Positions 8,572 through 18,138 are shown, counted from the stretch's first letter. The stretch is DNA of 64,000 nucleotides from Caldilineaceae bacterium (GCA_022842065.1 JALHQH010000045.1:34912-98911), one strand, 5' to 3'. Notes: generated by a model not told the origin, from the sequence alone. Translations and numbers: made by a program.

Positions 8572-8826
8572 GCGTGATTCCTTTTCGGGCAGCGTCCAAA
8601 CTTACCTACCTTGTTCGCCTACGCGGGACGCAGATCGCAACAGATCACCGCGATCAACTGCTCAGCCCTGGTCGGCGAATCGGCAAAGTAACTTTAGATG
8701 CGCATTGCGTAGATTAGAAGGTTGACATTGGAAGTTGCTGGTATGTTATTGTATCGCAGCCTTGTGATTCAGCAAACTGTCTGTAAACCACCCGTTTCAA
8801 CGGGTGGTTGAAACGCACAAAGGTTA

Positions 8827-8894
8827 AGAAAATAAATCGGTAAACGTAGGGGCGTACCCTTGCGGTCGCCCCTACGTTTACCGATTTATTTTCT
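8827..8894. repeat. 68-bp palindrome with perfect 28-bp arms
   Basis: Arms 8827-8854 and 8867-8894 are exact reverse complements (start AGAAAATAAATCGG, end near GTAGGGGCG) with a 12-base loop. The shape is that of a short non-autonomous mobile repeat or a very stable cruciform. The GTAGGGGC word is shared with the element at 562-723. Confidence 0.85.
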
Positions 8895-9028
8895 GGACTC
8901 TCATTAACGTATTCACACCTAACCCGTTTTTTCGCAAAGCGGGTGCAAAGCGCCAACGGGTTTTGCGTATCAGCGGTGCATTTCAATGCACCGCGCCAAT
9001 GGACGATTACTCTGGAGAAAAACCAAGT

Positions 9029-9063
9029 TTGACTTACTAAAACCTCTATAGTACTATAGGATA
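9029..9063 (+). promoter_or_regulatory. Sigma70-like promoter with TATAGTACTATAGGATA motif
   Basis: TTGACT at 9029-9034, exactly 17 bases, then TACTAT at 9052-9057. The -10 lies inside the 17-base sequence TATAGTACTATAGGATA (9047-9063), which includes the 14-base palindrome CTATAGTACTATAG. Nearly the same 17-mer occurs at 17077-17093 and 33753-33769. It would drive the gene starting at 9174. Confidence 0.6.
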
Positions 9064-9173
9064 GATTCACCCCCTGCTGATGCTGCCTACCCTTCTTCAC
9101 ATTAATGAAGGTGTTGCGACAGCGCAATGTTTGGTTAGCCATGCTCTTCACGCCTGTAACTGAGACTGACCCG

Positions 9174-9920
9174 ATGAACACTTTTTCACGGTTAGCGCTA
9201 ACCGATGGGGCGGTAATGCCGGCCCATCGCCCCTATTATCCGCCGTTGCCAACTTACTACCGCGATGTCCGCTTCCAACTTGTCTACTTCCGCGCCGATC
9301 CTACCCGCATCCGACCCTATCTGCCCGAACCGCTGGAAGTAGCCGCGGATGGGCTGTGTGTGGCCTTTGGCATTGACGTGCCCTTCTCTTCCGCCTACGG
9401 CCCCTTTCACGAGTCCGGAATTCAGATCAAGGTAACCTTTCGGGGGCAGGAGGGGTTCTATAATTCCCATCTCTATCTCGATAATGTCCCGGCGATCTGT
9501 GCGGGGCGCGAACGCTGGGGCGCGCCGAAAGAGTATGCCACGGTCACCTTCGCCCAGCAGCATAACCTCTTGGCCGTAGAGACCATTAAAGATGGCGTCT
9601 CGATCATGACGACGACCACCGACCTGGGCGCGCCCACCACCCCCGACGCGCTGATTCCCATGTTCCCCAGCTATCGGCTTAAATTAATCCCACGCGCCGA
9701 TGGCCCTGGCACAGCGATCAAACAGCTGGTCACCGCTTCCCCGGTGGATGTGACGACCCATCTGCTCTACCAGGGCAGTGGCACAGTCAACTTTGGGGCC
9801 AGCGCCAACAGTGATCTGCGCGCGTTTGGGCCAATCGCAGAAGTGGCCGCCTTTTATCAGGTGGCCAGTTATACAGAGACTTATGGTGAGATTGTTTACG
9901 ATTATTTGTGTGAAACGTGA
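9174..9920 (+). CDS. Acetoacetate decarboxylase-family protein
   Basis: Second member of the family, 248 residues, transcribed away from the first. The motif GRERWGAPKEYATV (111-124) places the Schiff-base lysine at K119; the second lysine of the PKK pair is Glu. LPEPLEV near 50 and HLYLDN near 99-104 are typical strand sequences. Start 9174 gives the usual N-terminus; an upstream in-frame ATG at 9105 would add 23 unrelated residues. The identity with classic acetoacetate decarboxylase is limited to the fold and motif, so the reaction is open. It precedes the sugar ABC transporter by 64 bases and may be cotranscribed with it. Confidence 0.83.
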   Translation: MNTFSRLALTDGAVMPAHRPYYPPLPTYYRDVRFQLVYFRADPTRIRPYLPEPLEVAADGLCVAFGIDVPFSSAYGPFHESGIQIKVTFRGQEGFYNSHLYLDNVPAICAGRERWGAPKEYATVTFAQQHNLLAVETIKDGVSIMTTTTDLGAPTTPDALIPMFPSYRLKLIPRADGPGTAIKQLVTASPVDVTTHLLYQGSGTVNFGASANSDLRAFGPIAEVAAFYQVASYTETYGEIVYDYLCET

Positions 9921-9984
9921 TACGTAAAGCGTGAAACGTGATGCGTAACTCGTCATTTGAACTTATAACAGGAGCAGACGAACG

Positions 9985-11349
9985 ATGAACAATTTCTATC
10001 TGAATCGGCGTGATATGTTGAAGGCGTTGGGGTTGTTGAGCACCAGCGCGGCGTTGGTCGCCTGTGGGCCAACCGGTGCACCACCCGCCGCGGCATCGGC
10101 GGCCGCCGAACCGACCGCGACGACTGCGGCCGCGGCGGCAGCGGACAGCGCCGGCAAAAAGTATGAAGGGATTACCCTGCGCATGTTGACCCAAGCCGGG
10201 GCCGACTATGAAGTGCCTTTCCGGGCTTGGGCCGAAGAGTTTACCGGCGAGACCGGCGCGGTAGTCGAATTTGAGTTTGCGCCGTGGGAACAACTCATGC
10301 CCAAAGTGCAGGCTGATCTCGCCTCTGGTTCACCCCAATTTGATCTCTTCTGCAACGACATTGAGTTCCAGTACACGATCTGGCCGAATCTGGAGCCGAT
10401 CAACGACTTCCTCAGCGCCAGTGACTATGATATGGAAGGGTTCTTTGAGCCGATCTACAAATATGGCGAAGGGATCGCCGGTAACACGGGCGTGCGCTTT
10501 GGCTTGCCCATCGTCTCCGGCGTCTCGCTCGTTTTCTATCGCAAAGATCTGATCGAAACCTTCCCCACCACCTGGGCCGACTACGAAGCGATGCTGGCCG
10601 CCAATACGAATGACAGCATGAAGGGGCTCTCCTTTGCCGGCGTGACCGCGCAGTTGGTCAAGCTCTTCCTGGCGCGCTACTGGTCACAGGGCGATGCCCT
10701 GTTGACCCCCGACTGGAAGCCGTTGATCAACAGTGAGAAGGGCATCAAAGCCTTGACCATGCTCAAGGATCAGATGACCAACTATGCGCCGGACGGCATC
10801 CTCGCCTGGGACAACCCGGAAGCGGCCAATGCCTTTGTCGCCGGTGATGTGGCGGTCTATGAGGGTTGGGGTGGCTTTATCTTGCCTAGCCTCAACGACC
10901 CAGCCAAGTCCAAGGTCGTGGATCAATGGGCGATTGCCCCCTATCCTGAAAATGGTACGGGCAACTTTGTCCAGCACAATGTGGTGATGATGAATACCTC
11001 GCAGAACAAACAGGCCGCCTTTGACCTGATGGCCTATCTCACCCAAGGGACCAAACAAAAAGAGGGTGCGATCAACAACGGCATTACCCCGGCGCGCAAG
11101 ACCGTCTTTAGCGATGCCGACGTGGTCGCCGCCGTCCCCTACATGCCCGACTACTCGGCGGTGCTCGACCGTGGTCGCCCCTTTGCGCCGGGCGTGCCGC
11201 AGTGGCTGGAGATGTTCATCGCCGTCGGTGAAGGCGCGTCCAAGGCCCTTTCGGACCAGGCCACCCCAACCGATGCCCTCAACGAAGTCGCGGCTAAGTG
11301 GGAAGAGTTGTTCGCACAGAATCCGTTAGAGTTTGAATATAAAGAGTAA
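9985..11349 (+). CDS. Sugar ABC transporter substrate-binding lipoprotein (family 1)
   Basis: Extracytoplasmic solute-binding protein of 454 residues for a CUT1-type importer. The N-terminus has a twin-arginine signal (RRDMLK, R8/R9), hydrophobic run LGLLSTSAALVAC and a lipobox with C27, so a folded lipoprotein exported by Tat is predicted. An Ala/Thr/Pro-rich tether covers 28-53. The mature part shows family-1 traits (FDLFCNDIEFQYTIWPNLEPINDFL; FRFGLPIVSG-like hinge; FVAGDVAVYEGWGGF near 288). AGGAG lies before the ATG. Its permeases are downstream at 12577 and 13488, but a kinase on the opposite strand separates them. Ligand unknown, presumably an oligosaccharide or polyol. Confidence 0.93.
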   Translation: MNNFYLNRRDMLKALGLLSTSAALVACGPTGAPPAAASAAAEPTATTAAAAAADSAGKKYEGITLRMLTQAGADYEVPFRAWAEEFTGETGAVVEFEFAPWEQLMPKVQADLASGSPQFDLFCNDIEFQYTIWPNLEPINDFLSASDYDMEGFFEPIYKYGEGIAGNTGVRFGLPIVSGVSLVFYRKDLIETFPTTWADYEAMLAANTNDSMKGLSFAGVTAQLVKLFLARYWSQGDALLTPDWKPLINSEKGIKALTMLKDQMTNYAPDGILAWDNPEAANAFVAGDVAVYEGWGGFILPSLNDPAKSKVVDQWAIAPYPENGTGNFVQHNVVMMNTSQNKQAAFDLMAYLTQGTKQKEGAINNGITPARKTVFSDADVVAAVPYMPDYSAVLDRGRPFAPGVPQWLEMFIAVGEGASKALSDQATPTDALNEVAAKWEELFAQNPLEFEYKE

Positions 11350-11413
11350 GGTGCAACGTGTGGATTGCCGGGAAAGGCACTGCGTTGCGCTCAGCCCTTC
11401 CCGGCTGCATACG

Positions 11414-12343
11414 CTACCCATAGGTCTGCCCGTACAACTGTTCGACCTGCGCGCGTTGTGGCAGTGCCGGAATGACACTGTATTGCGTGCAAGCCAATGC
11501 CCCTGCACAACAGGCAAAGCGGACAGCTTCAACTAATGGGCGTCCCTCCGCTAGGGCAACGGCTAAACCGGCATTAAAGGCATCACCAGCGCCGGTTGAA
11601 TCGACGACCGACACGACTGGTGCCGGCACAGTGGTCATCCCGGCATCGTTAAGGAGCAATGCACCATGTTCACCGCGCGTGACGATCAAGTTCTTGACGC
11701 CCTGCCGACGCAGATCAGCAGCCAATGCCGCGGTGGGTGCTGGGTCATCGGGGGCTAAGCCCATGAGGATGCGCAACTCTGTTTCGTTCGGCGTCAGGTA
11801 ATCAATATACTGAAAGATCGTGCTGGGCAGCAAGGTGGCAGGTGCCGGGTTGAGAATCGTGCGCACACCGGCTTGGTGCCCCAGCATCATCGCTCGTTGC
11901 GCCGCAACGATTGGGATCTCTAATACCGTGATGACGACTGCGCTGCGGGCGATCTGCGGCGCAACGCCATCGACGAATGCACTATCCATCAGCTGGTTCG
12001 CCCCCATGTCAAGAATGATCCCATTTTGTCCGGCTTCGTTGACGATGATAAAGCCCACCCCTGTCGCCATGCGCGCGGTCTGGGCCAAATAGGTGGTGTT
12101 GACGCCCGTGCTCTGATAGAGATCAATGGCAATATCGGCCAGCTTATCCTGCCCAACGATGCCAGCAAAGTAGGCATCCGCACCCAGTCGCGCCACCCCA
12201 ACCGCCTGATTGGAACCCTTGCCACCTGGGCCCATGTCAAACGCCGACCCTAAGCGCGTCTCGCCAAAGATTGGCATGCGCGCGGTGCGCAACGTCATGC
12301 CTACGGCAAAACTCCCGACGACGGTGATCACTGGTTTGCTCAT
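11414..12343 (-). CDS. PfkB-family carbohydrate kinase (ribokinase-like)
   Basis: ATP-dependent sugar kinase of 309 residues. N-terminal DMGPGGKGSNQAVGVARLGA (36-55) is the ribokinase GGKGxNQA substrate motif; the C-terminal DSTGAGDAFNAGLAVAL holds the catalytic aspartate and anion hole. AAGGAGAAAAGA before 12343 decides the start, although the frame is open to 12517. It likely phosphorylates the sugar imported by the surrounding ABC system, or ribose/deoxyribose. It lies head to head with the permease gene and tail to tail with the binding-protein gene, which splits the transporter locus. Confidence 0.9.
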   Translation of the reverse strand: MSKPVITVVGSFAVGMTLRTARMPIFGETRLGSAFDMGPGGKGSNQAVGVARLGADAYFAGIVGQDKLADIAIDLYQSTGVNTTYLAQTARMATGVGFIIVNEAGQNGIILDMGANQLMDSAFVDGVAPQIARSAVVITVLEIPIVAAQRAMMLGHQAGVRTILNPAPATLLPSTIFQYIDYLTPNETELRILMGLAPDDPAPTAALAADLRRQGVKNLIVTRGEHGALLLNDAGMTTVPAPVVSVVDSTGAGDAFNAGLAVALAEGRPLVEAVRFACCAGALACTQYSVIPALPQRAQVEQLYGQTYG

Positions 12344-12576
12344 TCTTTTCTCCTTGTACTTGGGTTGGCAAATTGGGTTGGCACCATGGATATGCCTTAT
12401 CATAAAGCAACGTGTCCGTTTGCTAAAAGTAGCGCAAAAGCTGGTGGCACGCTTTCCATACGCCGGCCGAGCTGAGCAAAGCCAGTTGATACAACCGAGT
12501 ATCTCGATTGGGATCAAGCTGAAGCAGTTGTGCTGCCAAAACTAAAACCATCAACACATACAATCTCGTTACGATT

Positions 12577-13476
12577 ATGAACACACCTACCGTTGTCGTG
12601 CAAACCTATCGGCGTGAGCGGCTGCTCTCGCTCCTCTTTTTGGCACCGGCGGTGCTCTTTTTGCTCTTTAGCTCGGTCTATCCACTGCTCTACAGCCTGC
12701 GCTTGAGCTTTTTTTCGTGGAATATGTCGGTGCCCAACAGTCAACCGGTCTGGATCGGGTTGGGCAATTACACGCGCCTCTTCAGCGACGCCAATTTTTT
12801 GTCAAGCGTGCGCATAACGTTGATCTTTGTGGCGACCTCGGTGACCATCGAATTTATCCTGGGCATGGGGCTGGCCCTGCTGGCAACTTCTAGTGGACGG
12901 ATGGTCGGGTTGATCCGTACCGTCCTGCTCATCCCGCTGATGATGACACCGGTGGTGGTTGGGGTGCTCTGGCGCACGCTTTATCACTCTGAGTATGGCG
13001 CGATTAACTTCATGCTCAATCTCTTTGGCATTGGGTCGCAGACCTTTATTGCCGACCCCCAGCAAGCCCTGGCTTCGGTGATCGCGGTGGAGGTCTGGCA
13101 ACAGGTGCCAGTGGTTGCCTTCATTCTCGCCGCGGGCATCCAATCCCTGCCGGTTGATCTCTACAAAGCCGCCCGCGTTGATGGGGCGTCGGCTGGGCAG
13201 ATCTTCCGTGAGATCACCCTGCCCCTGTTGCGCCCGGTGATCCTGGTCGCGCTCCTGTTGCGCATCATGGACGCCTTCCGCATCTTCGACATCATCTGGA
13301 CGCTCACCTTTGGCGGCCCCGGGCGCACGACCGAACTGCTCTCCATGTTGATCTACAAGAGCGGCCTGCAATTCTTCCAGATCGGGCAGGCCAGCGCCAT
13401 GTCATGGCTCTTTTTGTTGGTGATCTTTTGCATTTCGATCTTCTTTATTCGGGAATTACAGAAAAGAAATCGGTGA
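12577..13476 (+). CDS. Sugar ABC transporter permease (MalF/UgpA type)
   Basis: Inner-membrane subunit of 299 residues with six predicted helices: the first about 17-40 (LLFLAPAVLFLLFSSVYPLL), the last near 270-290. The EAA loop is in IQSLPVDLYKAARVDGASAGQIFREITLPLLRP (about 188-220), the site that docks the ATPase. FTFGGPGRTTELL-type sequence (TLTFGGPGRTTEL) is characteristic of CUT1 MalF/UgpA permeases. No strong ribosome-binding site precedes the ATG. The second permease starts 11 bases after its stop, so translation is probably coupled. Confidence 0.93.
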   Translation: MNTPTVVVQTYRRERLLSLLFLAPAVLFLLFSSVYPLLYSLRLSFFSWNMSVPNSQPVWIGLGNYTRLFSDANFLSSVRITLIFVATSVTIEFILGMGLALLATSSGRMVGLIRTVLLIPLMMTPVVVGVLWRTLYHSEYGAINFMLNLFGIGSQTFIADPQQALASVIAVEVWQQVPVVAFILAAGIQSLPVDLYKAARVDGASAGQIFREITLPLLRPVILVALLLRIMDAFRIFDIIWTLTFGGPGRTTELLSMLIYKSGLQFFQIGQASAMSWLFLLVIFCISIFFIRELQKRNR

Positions 13477-13487
13477 CGCGCCCGGCT

Positions 13488-14354
13488 ATGTCAAGCACAA
13501 TCTCAACTACGCCCAACTACCCATTGCGCCGCCGGCTGGAGCACCTACTTTTTGTGCTCCTCACCATCTTCATCCTGGTGATCATCGCCTTCCCCGCCTA
13601 CTGGTTGGTGACCACCTCGATCAAGTATGAAGTGGACACCATCGTTAGCCCGGCGATTCTTTTGCCCCTGCGCGGTACCTTGGAGAACTATCGGCTGGTG
13701 CTTGACGCGCCCGATATCAGCCGCTATTTCCGCAACAGTGTGATCGTCGCGCTGAGTACGACCGGCTTTTCGATTTTGCTGGGGTCGCTGGCCGCCTATG
13801 CGCTGGCCAAGAGTTATCTCTCCTATGCGGTGCGGCGGGCGACGATGATCTGGGTGCTGATCACCCGCATCTACCCGCCGGTGACCACCGTGATCCCCTA
13901 CTTTATCATCATTCGCAACCTGGGCATCGCCGACACCCACTTCGCCTTGATCCTGACCCATGTCACCTATGCCTTGCCCTTTGTGATCTGGCTGATGCTC
14001 GGTTTCTTTCAAGATCTGCCCGATGACATCGAAAAGGCGGCGATTGTCGATGGCTGTTCGCTCTGGCAGCGCTTCTTTCAGGTGGTCCTGCCCCTTTCGC
14101 TGCCTGGCATTGCGGTGACCGCGATCTTTACCTTTATCTATTCGTGGAACGAGTTTCTCTACGCCTCGATCCTCACCTCCAACAACGCCAAAACCCTGCC
14201 CGTCGTCATCGCCGGCTACATGTCGGACAAGTTTTTACGCTGGGGTGAGATGTCTGCGCTCGGCTCATTGATGATCCTGCCCGTCATGATCTTTGCCGCC
14301 TTTACCCAACGTTATCTGGTTCGCGGCTTGACATTTGGGGCGGTCAAGGAGTAA
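13488..14354 (+). CDS. Sugar ABC transporter permease (MalG/UgpE type)
   Basis: Partner permease of 288 residues. It begins with a helix at about 20-45 (LLFVLLTIFILVIIAFPAYWLV), then FRNSVIVALSTTGFSILLGSLAAYALAK, and carries the EAA loop LPDDIEKAAIVDGCSLWQRFFQVVLP, followed by IYSWNEFLYA, all typical of MalG-type subunits. The start at 13488 (MSSTIST) is preferred over an upstream in-frame codon at 13404 because that extension overlaps the preceding gene. The ATPase gene follows only after an inserted small-protein/HNH cassette (14474-15258). Confidence 0.93.
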   Translation: MSSTISTTPNYPLRRRLEHLLFVLLTIFILVIIAFPAYWLVTTSIKYEVDTIVSPAILLPLRGTLENYRLVLDAPDISRYFRNSVIVALSTTGFSILLGSLAAYALAKSYLSYAVRRATMIWVLITRIYPPVTTVIPYFIIIRNLGIADTHFALILTHVTYALPFVIWLMLGFFQDLPDDIEKAAIVDGCSLWQRFFQVVLPLSLPGIAVTAIFTFIYSWNEFLYASILTSNNAKTLPVVIAGYMSDKFLRWGEMSALGSLMILPVMIFAAFTQRYLVRGLTFGAVKE

Positions 14355-14381
14355 AAAGAGGATAAGTAGGAATTGGTTACA

Positions 14382-14456
14382 GTACTTACGCACGCTGCCA
14401 ATCTTAAGGAGACAATATATCGTCTCCCTAGGACTGGGCATTGTGTAAGTCCTGGT
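14382..14456. repeat. Short hairpins before the HNH cassette
   Basis: GGAGAC/GTCTCC arms surround AATATAT (about 14409-14427), and an outer imperfect pair ACTTACGCA/TGTGTAAGT is visible around it. The sequence lies between the permease stop and the inserted cassette and may mark one edge of the insertion or a terminator. Confidence 0.45.
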
Positions 14457-14473
14457 TAAAAAAGGGGATGTAG

Positions 14474-14830
14474 ATGCCAGCCGTGAACGTAGTGGTCGAA
14501 ATGAGCGTAGATAAGCTGCTAAGTGCTGTTGCCGATCTGGATGAAGATGGGCTAGCTGTATTTGAAGCTGGCTTTGAACAACTCTGGTTACAGCGCAGTG
14601 GGCTTATCAATCCAGTGGCAGCACAGATTGCCGAAAAGCACCGGCTGCCTCTCGCACAACAGGCGCGTGTTCGTGATCTTTTATGGAAAAATCGTGAAGA
14701 AGGCTTAACCGAGTTTGAAGAAGACGAACTGGATATGTATATGGACCAGATGGATCTGGCGCTTGAAGAAACCGCGGAAGAACTGCTCAAGCTAGCTGAA
14801 TCCCGCAGACAAGAGCAACCGGAAGGCTAA
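14474..14830 (+). CDS. Small acidic protein paired with HNH gene
   Basis: Hypothetical protein of 118 residues, strongly acidic in its C-terminal half (EEDELDMYMDQMDLALEETAEELLKLAESR), predicted largely helical. No signal peptide or membrane segment. It ends 2 bases before the HNH endonuclease gene, and the pair looks like a unit: such a small helical protein upstream of a short HNH protein could be a partner or inhibitor of the nuclease. That role is inference only. The AAGGGGATGTAG region offers a weak ribosome-binding site. The insertion interrupts the sugar ABC operon. Confidence 0.72.
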   Translation: MPAVNVVVEMSVDKLLSAVADLDEDGLAVFEAGFEQLWLQRSGLINPVAAQIAEKHRLPLAQQARVRDLLWKNREEGLTEFEEDELDMYMDQMDLALEETAEELLKLAESRRQEQPEG

Positions 14831-14832
14831 CT

Positions 14833-15258
14833 GTGAATAGAGTTTACATTCCAAGTGCCTACCGGAATGCGGTATTTGCACGCGCTGCTGAATGTTGTGA
14901 GTACTGCTTGTCACCCGCTGCGTGGTCACCTGAAATCTTCGAAATTGAGCATATTTTTCCGCTTGGTGCTGGTGGCATAACGGAACTATCGAATCTCGCG
15001 TATGCCTGTCCTGCTTGCAATCGCTACAAACGTAACCAGCAGGTTACGCAGGATCCAGAAACGGGTAAAGCAGTGTCGCTCTTCAACCCACGTAGTCAAG
15101 TTTGACAGACACATTTTACTTGGAGTGAAGACCTTTTATCAATTATCGGTGTGACACCGACCGGACGCGCGACTGTCGACGCGCTGAAAATGAATCGCAG
15201 GGCTGTCCAACGCTTTCGTTTTGCCTTAGTTGCGATTGGACAGCATCCTGCTCAGTAG
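14833..15258 (+). pseudogene. HNH endonuclease gene with in-frame TGA
   Basis: Small HNH nuclease: CEYC at 22-25, the EIEHIFPLGAGG histidine core near 36-47, then NLAYACPACNRYKRN with the second zinc-binding CPAC. After FNPRSQV the frame meets TGA at 15103-15105, but the same frame continues with [20 protein letters not shown] and LKMNRRAV, conserved-looking C-terminal sequence, up to TAG at 15256-15258. A single TGG-to-TGA change would explain this. The nuclease core is intact in the truncated 90-residue product, so it may be partly functional; the full gene is best called disrupted. It ends 8 bases before the transporter ATPase gene. Confidence 0.8.
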
Positions 15259-15266
15259 AAAATTCT

Positions 15267-16388
<1,122 letters not shown>

Positions 16389-16402
16389 TCGCTAAATAGG
16401 AC

Positions 16403-16463
16403 GCTGATTGACGCGGCGGAACGCGGACAAAAACAAAATCAGCGTTTATCTGCGTAAATCAGC
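16403..16463. repeat. Imperfect CGCGG/AATCAGCG hairpin
   Basis: GCTGATTGACGC at 16403 pairs imperfectly with GCGTAAATCAGC ending at 16463 around AAAACAAAATC. It resembles the perfect hairpin at 1693-1760 in word content and likely terminates the ABC operon or is a decayed repeat copy. Confidence 0.5.
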
Positions 16464-16492
16464 GGCCAAAAATTTCAGACAAGGAAAACGCC

Positions 16493-16885
16493 ATGCTTAC
16501 TGCCGTGCAGCAATTAACTTATGTAATCATCCTCTGTGACGATCTGGCGCGCATGAAGACCTTTTATCGCGATCTCTTTGCCTTTCCGGTTGACTCAGAA
16601 TCTGAGACCAGCTTGGCCTTGCGCGCCGGGTCGGTCCTACTGGGGCTGCGGCAGCGGACGCGTGGTTATGATGGCGTCGGCGTGCGCGCCGAATTGCCGG
16701 GGGTGCAGATCGCCTTTCTCGTCTCGCCGCCCGAAGTTGACCAATGTTATGCTGAACTCGTTGCCAAAGGGGTAACCATCTTAGAGCCGCCAACCGACCA
16801 ACCCCGCGGCCACCGCACCGTCTATTTTGCTGACCCAGAAGGCAACATGCTCGAAGTCTACGCCGAGATCCCGCCTTTCAGTTAG
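16493..16885 (+). CDS. VOC-superfamily (glyoxalase-like) protein
   Basis: Protein of 130 residues forming the vicinal-oxygen-chelate fold: two beta-alpha-beta-beta-beta units, the first starting VQQLTYVIILCDDLARMKTFYRDLF and the second GVQIAFLVSPPEVDQCYAELVAKG. The terminal YFADPEGNMLEVYAEI is the usual C-terminal metal-ligand strand with Glu. AAGGAAAA precedes the ATG. The first-half ligand is not obvious, so it may be a dioxygenase-like, isomerase or resistance-type member; no substrate can be given. It stands alone between two large hairpins. Confidence 0.85.
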   Translation: MLTAVQQLTYVIILCDDLARMKTFYRDLFAFPVDSESETSLALRAGSVLLGLRQRTRGYDGVGVRAELPGVQIAFLVSPPEVDQCYAELVAKGVTILEPPTDQPRGHRTVYFADPEGNMLEVYAEIPPFS

Positions 16886-16918
16886 TGTTTCGTCAAATCA
16901 GTCACAGTTCTTTCCGTC

Positions 16919-16978
16919 GCGCTAAGGGGATTGCCAAATCCCCGACACGGAACGGGGATTTGGCAATCCCCTTAGCGC
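16919..16978. terminator. 60-bp perfect stem (25-bp arms), GGGGATTTGGCAATCCCC family
   Basis: Arms 16919-16943 and 16954-16978 are exact complements with a 10-base loop. It follows the VOC gene by 34 bases, so termination is plausible, but no T-run follows. The core GGGGATTGCCAAATCCCC is also at 2823-2844, suggesting a repeat family. Confidence 0.65.
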
Positions 16979-17058
16979 GGTGAAACATCAAAGATCACTC
17001 ACCCTGTACTAGCGTTGATCAGCCAAGCTTTGCCGCGGATCGGCCCCAAAAAACCGAT

Positions 17059-17093
17059 TTGACGTAGGCGTGCCCCTATAGTACGATAGGATA
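17059..17093 (+). promoter_or_regulatory. Sigma70-like promoter with TATAGTACGATAGGATA motif
   Basis: TTGACG at 17059-17064, 17-base spacer, TACGAT at 17082-17087, embedded in TATAGTACGATAGGATA (17077-17093). This 17-mer differs from that at 9047-9063 at one base. The gene start follows 56 bases downstream. Confidence 0.6.
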
Positions 17094-17148
17094 ACTTCCG
17101 TTAGCACGAATCGTATTTGCGCGTCTTTCACTTTTTCGGAGCGTGTTG

Positions 17149-18138
17149 ATGTCCGCAATCCGCATTGCATCACTACGGCAACTCTACAACGACGGCAATC
17201 ATAACGCGTTCACCGATCTGTGCCATTTTGGCGAGTACTACTACCTCACCTTCCGCAGTTGCCCACAAGGGCATATGATCTTTAGCTCATCGCGCATTGT
17301 GATCCTGCGCAGTCGAGATGGGCAAGAGTGGACGGAAATCCATTCCTTTTGCGTCCCCGACCGTGATGTGCGTGATCCCCATTTCCTTGTCTTTCAAGCA
17401 AAACTCTTTGTCTATACCGGCACTTGGCCGGTTGATCCGGCGGATGCGCACAAGATGGACCAGAACAACCATCTTGGTTTTGCGGTATCGAGCACAGATG
17501 GCACCAACTGGTCCGCTCCCCAAGCCTTGGCCGGCACCCATGGGTATTACATCTGGCGCGCTGCGACTTATGGGGGCGTGGCCTATTTGAATGGTCGCTG
17601 TATTCGTGATTTTGTCACCCCCGCCGATAATGCCGAGGAACGTGCGTTGATGCAGTCGTGGCTGTTGCAGAGTAGCGATGGGTTGACCTGGACGCCAGCC
17701 GCGCTGATGCTCGCCAGTTATGGCGACGAAACCGCCCTTCTCTTTGCCCAGGATGGCGAAGTAACCGCGCTGGTCCGCACCGAAGCGGGCCGCCCTGCCG
17801 AACTCTGCCGCAGTGATCCACCTTATCAACAATGGACGCGCACAACGCTGGACCGCGCCGTCGGTGGCCCACTTCTGGCCCGTTGGGGCGATCGCTACCT
17901 AGTGGGCGGGCGTAAAGCGCTGGATCGCAGCCGCCCGGTCACCGCACTCTACTGGTTGGTCGATGATGCGCTGGTCGAAGCGCTGGAACTGCCCAGCGGC
18001 GGCGACACTTCCTACCCAGGCTTTGTGCAAATAGCACCGGATCGGGCGCTGCTCTCCTACTATTCCAGCCACGAAGGCAGCGGGACAAGTTTAGCCCCTT
18101 GTCATATCTATCTGGCCGAATTGCAGCTTGAAGCCTGA
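17149..18138 (+). CDS. Asp-box (sialidase-fold) protein, probable glycoside-active
   Basis: Protein of 329 residues with repeated Asp-box motifs: SRDGQEW, STDGTNWSAP and SSDGLTWTPA, which mark the turns of a sialidase-like beta-propeller. The arginine triad and nucleophile tyrosine of true sialidases are not evident, so exo-sialidase activity is not claimed. No signal peptide is seen, suggesting a cytoplasmic enzyme or lectin-like protein. GGAG lies 7 bases before the chosen ATG at 17149, two codons into a longer frame. It heads a plus-strand run with a PhyH protein and an oxidase downstream. Confidence 0.75.
   Translation: MSAIRIASLRQLYNDGNHNAFTDLCHFGEYYYLTFRSCPQGHMIFSSSRIVILRSRDGQEWTEIHSFCVPDRDVRDPHFLVFQAKLFVYTGTWPVDPADAHKMDQNNHLGFAVSSTDGTNWSAPQALAGTHGYYIWRAATYGGVAYLNGRCIRDFVTPADNAEERALMQSWLLQSSDGLTWTPAALMLASYGDETALLFAQDGEVTALVRTEAGRPAELCRSDPPYQQWTRTTLDRAVGGPLLARWGDRYLVGGRKALDRSRPVTALYWLVDDALVEALELPSGGDTSYPGFVQIAPDRALLSYYSSHEGSGTSLAPCHIYLAELQLEA

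Larger units (their letters stand above)
8572..9173. other. 600-bp divergent intergenic region rich in hairpins
   Basis: Separates two divergent acetoacetate-decarboxylase-family genes. It contains a hairpin at 8786-8809 (AACCACCCG arms), the long palindrome at 8827-8894, weaker inverted pairs around 8926-9000 (AACCCGTT/AACGGGTT and GGTGCATTTCAATGCACC) and a sigma70-like promoter at 9029-9057. No credible gene is seen; a 155-codon minus-strand frame crosses these palindromes and has no recognisable domain. Confidence 0.7.

Noticed and set aside
8714..9181. 155-codon minus-strand open frame in the divergent gap
   Set aside because: It crosses three palindromes and a promoter, has no domain, and its residues follow the repeat sequence.
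17149..18138. True exo-alpha-sialidase call
   Set aside because: Asp boxes are clear but the arginine triad, FRIP motif and nucleophile were not found, so only the fold is stated.
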